Assembly: GCA_032250555.1 (NCBI GenBank)
Contig: JAVVFI010000251.1
Location: 1-8,382, forward strand
Source: NIOZ-UU13 sp032250555
GTDB lineage: Bacteria > Planctomycetota > Phycisphaerae > Sedimentisphaerales > Anaerobacaceae
DNA: 8,382 bases
Direction: 5' to 3'
In this document: one piece after another, positions 1 through 5,210 of the stretch
Numbering within the stretch: the stretch's first letter is position 1
Layout: every line of letters begins with the position of its first letter
The notes under the pieces: generated by a model
Database searches by the model: none
What the model was told of the DNA's origin: nothing
Seen by the model: the letters and a program-made list of their open reading frames with translations, nothing else
Translations under genes and position numbers: made by a program

Positions 1-1
1 A

Positions 2-1360
2 TACGATAGTGTGCGTGATACACTTCGATTGTTGAAACTCGATATTGAACATTACGGGCAAAAGGAATGGAATCCGCTTGGAGGGATTGTCCATCCCGGT
101 AATACAGTAGTATTGAAACCTAATTTTATTCGTGATTTTCGCGAGACACATCATAGCCATGAAGATTGCCTGATAACTCACGGCTCCATCATTCGAGCAG
201 CTCTTGATTATGTCTATATAGCCATGAAAGGTGAAGGTCGAATTATAATCGCAGATGCCTCACAAAATGATGCGGACTTTGAAGTAATTCGACGAATCAG
301 TGGATTGGACGAAATTCAAGAGTTCTTCAGAGAACATGCAGATTTTGAAGTAGAAGTATATGATCTTCGACCAGAAAAAGCTCGAAAGCTTGATGGTGTG
401 ATAGTTGGTCATGAACGATTGCCCGGTGATCCATCCGGTTATGTTAAGGTGAATTTGGGCCGACATTCGGCGTTCAATGAAGTCTCTCATCTTTGCCACC
501 TACTGTACGGCGCAGAATACGATACTCAGGAACTCAGAACGCACCATCATGACGATGTTCATGAATATCTGATTTCGAAGACAATAATGGACGCAGATTG
601 TATTATTAACCTGCCCAAACTTAAAACTCACAAAAAAACCGGTATCACGGTATGCTTGAAGAATCTGGTGGGTATTAATGGAAACAAGAACTGGCTGCCA
701 CACCACAGAGAAGGCACCCCGGTTCAGGGTGGAGATCAGTTTGCCGATGACGGCGTGATACACCGAATCGAAAGAAGAGCCATGACCTGTTTCAGGAGTC
801 TTTTTCCCTTGTTCGGCCCTTTTCGGAGAATAATGGCCAAGCCGTTGAAAGGTTTCGGCAAAGGAATCTTCGGTGACACAAACACAAATACGATTCGCTC
901 CGGTAACTGGTATGGTAACGATACTACATGGCGGATGGTAATCGATCTGAACCGGATACTTATGTATGCCAATAATAATGGACATCTTCAAGAAAATCCT
1001 GCAAGGCGCTTATTCTGTATTGTTGATGGCATTATTGGAGGTGAAGGTAATGGCCCCTTGGATCCAACGCCAAAACCGGCAGGTTTTGTCCTCTCCGGTA
1101 ATAATGCCTTGGCCGTTGATCTGGCATGTGCGCATTTAATGGGTTTTGACTACAAGCGGCTACCAGTGTTATATCAAGCATTAAATAAGCATTCTTTACC
1201 AATCGCAACATTTGAATATAACGAAATAATTTGTAAATCTAATGATCGGCAGTTCGATCAGGCATTGAATAAGTTTGACAGAATGAACATGGCCTTTAAG
1301 CCTCACTTTGGGTGGCAAAGGCATATAGAAATGAATCACTTGCAAGTATCTGACACTTAA
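2..1360 (+). CDS. DUF362 domain-containing protein (5' end cut by window edge)
   Basis: This reading frame is open to the left edge, so the true start lies outside the window. The GTG at 11 is in frame, but it would begin in the middle of the family's usual N-terminal helix. Counting from that GTG as residue 1, the DUF362 hallmarks appear in order: VVLKPNFI (33-40), a D-x-x-I-N-LPKLKTH block (195-208) followed by TGITVCLKNLVG (210-221), and IVDGIIGGEGNGPLD (337-351) with AVDLACAHLMG (368-378). Length and motif order fit a full DUF362 domain. No CxxC-type iron-sulfur cluster motifs are visible, although some family members have a fused ferredoxin domain. The biochemical role of DUF362 is not settled, so none is assigned. 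It lies 16 bases upstream of epsI in the same direction, probably in one operon, which suggests a link to the surface-export locus. The family call is secure; the role is open. Confidence 0.88.
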   Translation, partial: YDSVRDTLRLLKLDIEHYGQKEWNPLGGIVHPGNTVVLKPNFIRDFRETHHSHEDCLITHGSIIRAALDYVYIAMKGEGRIIIADASQNDADFEVIRRISGLDEIQEFFREHADFEVEVYDLRPEKARKLDGVIVGHERLPGDPSGYVKVNLGRHSAFNEVSHLCHLLYGAEYDTQELRTHHHDDVHEYLISKTIMDADCIINLPKLKTHKKTGITVCLKNLVGINGNKNWLPHHREGTPVQGGDQFADDGVIHRIERRAMTCFRSLFPLFGPFRRIMAKPLKGFGKGIFGDTNTNTIRSGNWYGNDTTWRMVIDLNRILMYANNNGHLQENPARRLFCIVDGIIGGEGNGPLDPTPKPAGFVLSGNNALAVDLACAHLMGFDYKRLPVLYQALNKHSLPIATFEYNEIICKSNDRQFDQALNKFDRMNMAFKPHFGWQRHIEMNHLQVSDT

Positions 1361-1376
1361 ATAAAAGGCCGAACAG

Positions 1377-2141
1377 ATGATAAAAAGTGACAATTCAAAT
1401 CGAAAATCAGTCGCTGTAGCTGCAATAGCAGCAGGTTTGGTAATAATAGTTTTTAGCGCGGCTTACAACGTTTTGGCAGCTCGCCTGGCGACACCCATGA
1501 ACATAACTTTACTGACTTCTGCTGAATTGGAACTATTACCCCTCGATATCGGGGATTGGACGGGCCGGGAAGTGCCGCTGGATGAGGAAATAGTTCGTGC
1601 CACAGACACTGATGCATATGTCAATCGTATATATTCAAGACGTAATGATACTGAACATATCTCTTTATATATAGCATATGGTGGAAGAGCACGTGACCTG
1701 ATGCCTCACCGCCCTGAAGTATGCTATACAGGTGCCGGCTGGACGCGTATTGACAGTCGTTCTCTGAAACTGTCCTTGAGAGATGAAACGGAGCTGCCTT
1801 GTAATATCTTCCAGTTTACACGCGGCACTTTGAACAACAAAAAAACCGTGGTTCTGGATTACTACATTGTCGATGGTCAGTATTACCGTGACGTTTCAGG
1901 ATTACGATTTAAAGTATGGCGGGGCTCCGGCACGGTTCGTTATGTAGCTCAAGTACAGATAGTTTCTTCCACTTCGGTGAATCTGAATGCCTCTTCAGCA
2001 GAGAAAATAGTCTGTTCCTTTGCCGCCGAATCAGCCCCATTGATATCCAGACTGTTTGAAAGCACTGGAGATACTCAACTTTCAAATGAAACTCGTCTTG
2101 ATCCAAAACATATTTTGGGGGAAACCGCTCGTGATGAGTAA
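1377..2141 (+). CDS. epsI: Exosortase-associated protein, EpsI family
   Basis: A 254-residue protein with one N-terminal membrane helix (about 12-35) and a periplasmic domain. Family marks are the IGDW motif at 58-61, the block HRPEVCYTGAGW at 111-122 (the EpsI 'H-x-PEVCY-x-G-x-GW' signature, Cys116), and a DYYIVDGQYY segment at 161-170. EpsI-type proteins are encoded beside, or fused to, exosortases in exopolysaccharide and PEP-CTERM loci; their exact biochemical job is not established. The ATG at 1377 has an AAAAGG ribosome-binding sequence (1364-1369) about 7 bases upstream and puts a normal signal-anchor at the N-terminus. The stop overlaps the exosortase start by 8 bases (ATGAGTAA), which points to translational coupling and a shared mRNA. 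The C-terminal 50 or so residues after the conserved core are polar and look poorly conserved. Confidence 0.88.
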   Translation: MIKSDNSNRKSVAVAAIAAGLVIIVFSAAYNVLAARLATPMNITLLTSAELELLPLDIGDWTGREVPLDEEIVRATDTDAYVNRIYSRRNDTEHISLYIAYGGRARDLMPHRPEVCYTGAGWTRIDSRSLKLSLRDETELPCNIFQFTRGTLNNKKTVVLDYYIVDGQYYRDVSGLRFKVWRGSGTVRYVAQVQIVSSTSVNLNASSAEKIVCSFAAESAPLISRLFESTGDTQLSNETRLDPKHILGETARDE

Positions 2142-3117
2142 TCGTATTCGCCACAGACATGCTCTGCAGATTGATAGCAGCAATCAAAAGCGGGAACATA
2201 CCATTAGACTTGTTTCAACTACTTTGGCGCTGCTGGCCGTAACTTTACTTTCGTATTGGGCGACAATTGCAGATCTTTTCAAAGAATGGCAAAGAAACGA
2301 TGATTACTCTGCGGGTCAGCTTGTTCCGCTTATTGCACTTTTTCTTGTTTGGCGCGAGAGAAAAACGCTGAATAAATGCTTGCTCAAGCCATACTGGCCG
2401 GCGATAGCACTGCTTATACTGGCACAAACCACGAGGATTTTCGGATTGCTGTTCATGTATGAATCAGCAGAGCGATATTCGCTGGTCCTGACCATAACGG
2501 GTACAGTTCTTATGGTTGCCGGTTGGCAGATGTTTCGCAGTGTCTCGTGGATACTGTTGTTCCTTTTTCTCATGGTCCCTTTCCCCGGTCGCATTCACAA
2601 CCTAATCAGCGGACCATTGCAGAGAATGTCAACAACAGGATCTGTTTTTCTTTTAGAGGCTTTTGGTGCCAGGGTCAGCCAGCAGGGAAATGTTGTAACG
2701 CTGAACGAAAATATTCCTATGGCAGTAGCAGAGGCGTGCAGCGGTCTGCGAATGCTGATAGCATTTATTATTGTCACAGCATTTATTGCGTACATGGTAA
2801 ATCGCTCTCGCAAGCAGAAAGCAGTCCTGCTTTTGTCAAGTATTCCTGTCGCGGTGATGTGCAATATTTTGAGAATTTGCGTAACAGCGATACTATTTCT
2901 GCTTGTGAGTACTGAAGTGGCAGAGAAATTCTTTCATGATTTTGCCGGTCTGGCCATGATGCCGGCAGCGGTTTTGCTTATATTCAGCGAACTTTGGCTT
3001 ATGGATAAGCTGACCCTTCCGGATCCCGACGTACAAAAAGAGCGGGAAAAATCGCATACAAAATCAGGTACTCGAGCTTTTGCGAAACTAGCAAAGAAAA
3101 AAGAACAACATGTATAG
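2134..3117 (+). CDS. Exosortase (PEP-CTERM sorting transpeptidase-like membrane protease)
   Basis: A 327-residue polytopic membrane protein with about eight hydrophobic helices between residues 25 and 290. Exosortases are thought to cut C-terminal PEP-CTERM signals at the inner membrane and pass the protein on for surface attachment. The catalytic set is complete: Cys202 in AEACSGLRML, Arg247 in NILRI, and His268 in FFHDFAGL. The preceding MVPFPGRIHNLI segment (147-158) and a G-x-V-V-T-L stretch (185-190) are also typical. The start at 2134 (ATG in ATGAGTAA) is preferred over the in-frame ATG at 2056. It follows a GGGGGA ribosome site (2117-2122) by 11 bases and overlaps epsI by only 8 bases, while the 2056 start would add a 26-residue stretch lying wholly inside epsI. 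GTG at 2131 is also possible. The C-terminal tail (291-327) is highly basic and probably cytoplasmic. The exosortase subfamily cannot be told by eye. Confidence 0.93.
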   Translation: MSNRIRHRHALQIDSSNQKREHTIRLVSTTLALLAVTLLSYWATIADLFKEWQRNDDYSAGQLVPLIALFLVWRERKTLNKCLLKPYWPAIALLILAQTTRIFGLLFMYESAERYSLVLTITGTVLMVAGWQMFRSVSWILLFLFLMVPFPGRIHNLISGPLQRMSTTGSVFLLEAFGARVSQQGNVVTLNENIPMAVAEACSGLRMLIAFIIVTAFIAYMVNRSRKQKAVLLLSSIPVAVMCNILRICVTAILFLLVSTEVAEKFFHDFAGLAMMPAAVLLIFSELWLMDKLTLPDPDVQKEREKSHTKSGTRAFAKLAKKKEQHV

Positions 3118-3220
3118 AAGCGAACCGGTAAGCTGGAGTGACATAATAAACAGCAATAGAGCATTTGTATTGGGATTTATTGGAACTGGGGCAATTGGTT
3201 TTGTTAATACCATAGCTTGA
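3110..3220 (+). CDS. Possible 36-residue single-helix membrane protein
   Basis: A short frame opening with ATG inside the end of the exosortase gene (ATGTATAG, 8-base overlap, stop at 3115-3117) and closing with TGA at 3218. The product has a polar N-terminus of about 17 residues (with Trp9, Asp11, Arg17) and a hydrophobic segment at 18-36 rich in Gly, Phe and Ile, long enough to span a membrane. There is no good ribosome site (only an A-rich GAAAAAAGAA stretch), so translation would rely on coupling to the exosortase. The overlap has the same size and form as the epsI-exosortase junction, which favours a real gene. Against it are the small size, the lack of any family I recognise, and the chance that it is random readable sequence. 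No function is proposed beyond a possible accessory membrane peptide. Confidence 0.4.
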   Translation: MYRSEPVSWSDIINSNRAFVLGFIGTGAIGFVNTIA

Positions 3221-3400
3221 TTTAGCTGCAAAAAACGGGAAAGCCTACTTAAATAATGGGGAATTATCAACTCAATCATGACAATACTCTAATAAAATGA
3301 ATTGCCCCCGATTCAGCACAAGCCATAAACCCTGAATAAAAAAGAGTTTACAGTTACACCTTTTCAGCTTTAAATCGGCATAAAAAAATCGGGTTTTTTG

Positions 3401-3440
3401 AAATATTTTTATTGACAATTGGAAGAAATACTGGTATTTT
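3401..3440 (+). promoter_or_regulatory. Strong sigma70-type promoter with UP-like element
   Basis: The -35 box TTGACA (3412-3417) is a perfect consensus match. After exactly 17 bases comes TATTTT (3435-3440), preceded by TG in TGG, making an extended -10. The AT-rich AAATATTTTT at 3401-3410 just upstream resembles an UP element. Transcription should start near 3446-3448, about 30 bases before the ATG at 3476. It separates the exosortase operon from the secreted-protein unit. The preceding gap (3221-3400) holds no gene; an A6/T6 inverted repeat at 3383-3399 is too weak to call a terminator. Confidence 0.72.
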
Positions 3441-3451
3441 AGACTAGGTTA

Positions 3452-3461
3452 AACAATTGTT
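3452..3461. promoter_or_regulatory. Perfect 10-base palindrome at the predicted transcription start
   Basis: AACAATTGTT is a perfect palindrome lying a few bases after the predicted transcription start and just before the ribosome site GGAG (3462-3465). A related CAATTG core occurs at 3416-3421, overlapping the end of the -35 box. Two CAATTG sites flanking the promoter could be operator half-sites for a repressor. AT-rich palindromes this short also arise by chance, so this is only suggestive. Confidence 0.25.
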
Positions 3462-3475
3462 GGAGTGATGTGTTA

Positions 3476-4072
3476 ATGGTCAACGGCAGGAGAATTATCT
3501 CAGCAGTTATCTGTGGATTGATCGTTACAGCTGTTGTTAACGCCGACATGGTGTCGGTAACTGAACAGGAGGCTGGACGTAGACAATCACGTTCTGCTTA
3601 CAACATAGTTGAAATCCCACATTCGAATTTCTCTAACTCATATAATTTCCCTAACCTCGCAGATCTGAATTCATTGCCTTTCGGATTGTTAACCCAGGCA
3701 AATACGGAGATATCAGAAACCTCTGAAGTACAACATCTGCAAAGTTTTACAAATGGGCCGGGCAGCCTGAATATATGTCTGTCTGCTCTGATAGGTCTGG
3801 GTTTGTGTAGTTCTGCTCACCTCGTTAAAAAGTTATCTTTTAGTTTTGTCCCGGAATGGTACCACAATGGAGGTCCTTTCCAAATCGGCCACAGCTATGC
3901 TGTTACACCAGATTCTCTCTGCTCTTCACCGGTTTACTGTTTTGTCCAGCCGATCTGCACGGCAGAGGATTCTTTAATGCGATATCGCTTAGGGACAGTT
4001 GTGTCCCTCTGGCGAAAATCTCAATTCACACCGAGCGTAATTGCCTCCCGAGGACCTCCTTGCATGTCATAA
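3476..4072 (+). CDS. Unrecognised secreted protein with internal hydrophobic segment
   Basis: A 198-residue product with a clear signal peptide (basic MVNGRR, hydrophobic 7-20, likely cleavage after NA at 22-23). The ATG at 3476 is 10 bases after GGAG (3462-3465); GTG at 3470 is in frame but too close to that site. After the signal comes a polar Ser/Asn-rich stretch (24-93), then GPGS (94-97) leading into a hydrophobic segment (98-117) that ends in KK (118-119). This looks like a small-residue motif plus helix plus basic cluster, the plan of a sorting signal, but the protein continues for about 80 more residues. That tail has Cys149, 155, 161 and 196, the patch GGPFQIGHSYAV (132-143), and ends near SRGPP (191-195). 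I have a loose memory of similar tails in planctomycete hypothetical proteins but cannot verify it. No function is assigned. It lies between the exosortase operon and the PEP-CTERM gene and has its own strong promoter. Confidence 0.68.
   Translation: MVNGRRIISAVICGLIVTAVVNADMVSVTEQEAGRRQSRSAYNIVEIPHSNFSNSYNFPNLADLNSLPFGLLTQANTEISETSEVQHLQSFTNGPGSLNICLSALIGLGLCSSAHLVKKLSFSFVPEWYHNGGPFQIGHSYAVTPDSLCSSPVYCFVQPICTAEDSLMRYRLGTVVSLWRKSQFTPSVIASRGPPCMS
3991..4008 (+). other. Perfect hairpin inside the 3476-4072 gene
   Basis: AGGGACA (3991-3997) and TGTCCCT (4002-4008) form a perfect 7-base stem with a 4-base loop. It lies within the coding sequence for residues 173-178 of the secreted protein. GGGACA/TGTCCC arms resemble some REP-like elements, but a single copy in the window cannot show that. 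There is no T tract, so it is not a terminator. Confidence 0.4.
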
Positions 4073-4077
4073 GTAAA

Positions 4078-4143
4078 GATTACCTCCCTACTTTTGTTAG
4101 AGGTGTGGGAGTAATCATCGTGGATTGAGCATTTTACTCAATC
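4078..4143 (+). promoter_or_regulatory. Two hairpins in the leader of the PEP-CTERM gene
   Basis: The first hairpin pairs 4078-4088 (GATTACCTCCC, one bulged C) with 4107-4116 (GGGAGTAATC), giving ten pairs and an 18-base loop. The second pairs GATTGAG (4123-4129) with CTCAATC (4137-4143), a perfect 7-base stem with a 7-base loop. They sit between the stop of the upstream gene (4072) and the PEP-CTERM ribosome site (AAGGA, 4174-4178). Neither has a T run, so simple termination is unlikely. They could mark mRNA processing, stability or partial attenuation, setting different levels of the two proteins. No separate promoter for the downstream gene was found in this gap. Confidence 0.4.
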
Positions 4144-4188
4144 GAACGTAGAAGTTAAAATTAATTGATATGTAAGGAAAAATAAACA

Positions 4189-4851
4189 ATGAAACGTTTT
4201 CTATTATTTACATTAGTACTTTGTCTGTTTGCAATGCAAGCAAATGCCGCTATGTATTTGACGTTGGACGGCGGATTGGGAAATACTGTGAGCCTCGCCG
4301 ACGGAGATGGTGATGGGATTATTGCCTACAATGGAAGCCTCGGTGGGAGTACTGTCTGGACGGTTAACGTCACGACCGGCATTTCCAAGCCCATGTTGGG
4401 GGGGGCGAATGAAGCCAAGATAGACCTCAACAGCGTCAACGTCACAAGTGGTGGTGCAGGGTCGTTGACGATTATGCTTACGGATACGGACTTTGATCTT
4501 ACTTCTCTGCCAGGCGGCCAGATGACTTCATCATTTGGAGGGACAACGAACGGTACTATATCGTTTAATCAGATACTGGATCCTGACAATAATGAGTTCG
4601 GTACAGGCGCTTCGGTCGTTTCGTTGCCAAGTGGCCCGTATGGGCCGGGAGCTTTTTCGGGCACTGAGGTTGCTGCAGTTCCTGTCAATAAATTATTTTC
4701 GCTTACCGAAATAGCCATGATTACCCACACAGGAGATGGCCAGATTACTTCGTTTGATATTGAGAGTTCGGTTGTTCCGGTACCCGCTGCTGTGATTCTT
4801 GGCATGCTTGGTTTGGGTGTAGCTGGTATTAAATTGCGTAAACATGTATGA
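4189..4851 (+). CDS. Secreted PEP-CTERM-like sorting domain protein
   Basis: A 220-residue exported protein, probably a substrate of the exosortase encoded upstream. The signal peptide is 1-20 (MKRF, hydrophobic 4-16, cleavage after ANA). The mature part is rich in Gly, Ser, Thr, Asn and Asp, with a DGDGDG stretch (38-43) like a calcium-binding loop and a SGGAGSLTIMLTDTDFD segment (87-103) typical of beta-rich PEP-CTERM proteins. The C-terminus has the three-part sorting signal: VPVP (196-199) in place of PEP, a hydrophobic helix (200-213), and a basic tail KLRKHV (215-220). The ATG follows AAGGA (4174-4178) by 10 bases. It is probably transcribed from the promoter at 3401-3440 and ends at the terminator at 4889. 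The mature function is unknown; a surface or matrix structural role is inferred. A run of eight G bases at 4398-4405 lies at codons 70-73. Confidence 0.87.
   Translation: MKRFLLFTLVLCLFAMQANAAMYLTLDGGLGNTVSLADGDGDGIIAYNGSLGGSTVWTVNVTTGISKPMLGGANEAKIDLNSVNVTSGGAGSLTIMLTDTDFDLTSLPGGQMTSSFGGTTNGTISFNQILDPDNNEFGTGASVVSLPSGPYGPGAFSGTEVAAVPVNKLFSLTEIAMITHTGDGQITSFDIESSVVPVPAAVILGMLGLGVAGIKLRKHV
4398..4405 (+). repeat. G8 homopolymer tract in the PEP-CTERM gene
   Basis: Eight consecutive G bases span the codons TTG GGG GGG GCG (Leu-Gly-Gly-Ala). Loss of one G would place a TAG at 4421-4423 in frame; gain of one G would place a TGA at 4410-4412 in frame. Either change would remove about two thirds of the protein, including the sorting signal. 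Such tracts can drive phase variation by slippage, but can also be simple chance or a sequencing weak spot. Confidence 0.5.
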
Positions 4852-4888
4852 AAGCCTATTAGCAGGTAATCATGCGATGCATAACAAA

Positions 4889-4934
4889 ACTGCAGACGAA
4901 GCCCCCTGCAAAAGGGGCTTCGTTGTAGTTTTTT
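4889..4934 (+). terminator. Strong intrinsic terminator after the PEP-CTERM gene
   Basis: ACGAAGCCCC (4896-4905) pairs perfectly with GGGGCTTCGT (4914-4923) around an 8-base loop. The stem can extend with ACTGCA (4889-4894) against TGTAGT (4924-4929), with G4895 bulged and one G-U pair. A run of six T bases (4929-4934) follows. It starts 38 bases after the stop at 4851 and cleanly ends the unit that begins at 3401. Confidence 0.9.
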
Positions 4935-5210
4935 CCTACATCGAGAAAATGTTCATTTTTCCAAAATCTCCTCTTTCTTAAATATTCTCTAAGCAGCAAT
5001 AGAGGCTTCTTTGAGATATATCTTACATATGCCAGGCTTGGATTGATTCCGTCTATAATCAGGATTTATCCCATTTACATGCCGACCCGTGGCCATTTTG
5101 CATACCGATTAACATAATTCAGATATTAGCCTTGTAAGTGGTTTCCACGCATGTTAAACTGGCTAAAGTTAACGAACAATAAATCCGAGATATTCCAAAG
5201 GAGTTGTGTC
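4935..5210. other. Non-coding gap between terminator and TPR gene
   Basis: With the terminator, the gene-free stretch runs from 4852 to 5210. No convincing ORF or RNA gene was seen on either strand. It contains an isolated perfect TATAAT at 5054-5059 with no usable -35 box at 16-18 bases, a short palindrome AGATATATCT at 5014-5023, and the promoter candidate listed separately. The last bases hold an excellent ribosome site, AAAGGAG (5197-5203), seven bases before the ATG of the next gene. Confidence 0.6.
5090..5118 (+). promoter_or_regulatory. Weak candidate promoter for the TPR gene
   Basis: TGGCCA (5090-5095, four of six consensus bases) is followed after 17 bases by CATAAT (5113-5118, five of six). 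This would start transcription near 5125, leaving a leader of about 85 bases. A promoter is expected here because a strong terminator lies upstream, but the match is modest. TTGCAT (5098-5103) with GATATT (5122-5127) is a weaker alternative. Confidence 0.28.

Noticed and set aside
11..13. GTG at 11 as the real start of the DUF362 gene
   Set aside because: The frame is open upstream to position 2 and the family normally has more residues before the KPN motif, so the start is most likely outside the window.
500..991. A 163-residue minus strand frame opposite the DUF362 gene
   Set aside because: It lies fully opposite conserved DUF362 motifs and shows no coherent domain.
2056..2133. ATG 2056 as exosortase start
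   Set aside because: It would overlap epsI by 86 bases and add residues unlike the family; the ATG at 2134 has a ribosome site and the usual short overlap.
2523..2915. A 130-residue + strand frame inside the exosortase gene
   Set aside because: The overlapping exosortase frame carries all catalytic residues; this is an out-of-frame reading.
3241..3293. GGGGAATT / AATTGCCCC inverted repeat (near 3257-3306) as a regulatory hairpin
   Set aside because: Short arms with a bulge and a loop of over 30 bases; too weak to support.
3383..3399. A6/T6 inverted repeat as terminator of the exosortase operon
   Set aside because: The stem is only A-T pairs with a GC-poor loop; it is more likely part of the AT-rich promoter upstream region.
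3856..4128. A 90-residue + strand frame overlapping the 3476 gene
   Set aside because: It lies mostly inside a gene with a clear signal peptide and its own ribosome site; it has no ribosome site or recognisable features of its own.
5089..5103. Sigma54-type promoter (TGGCC...TTGCA) before the TPR gene
   Set aside because: The GG and GC elements are only 7 bases apart; sigma54 sites need 10.
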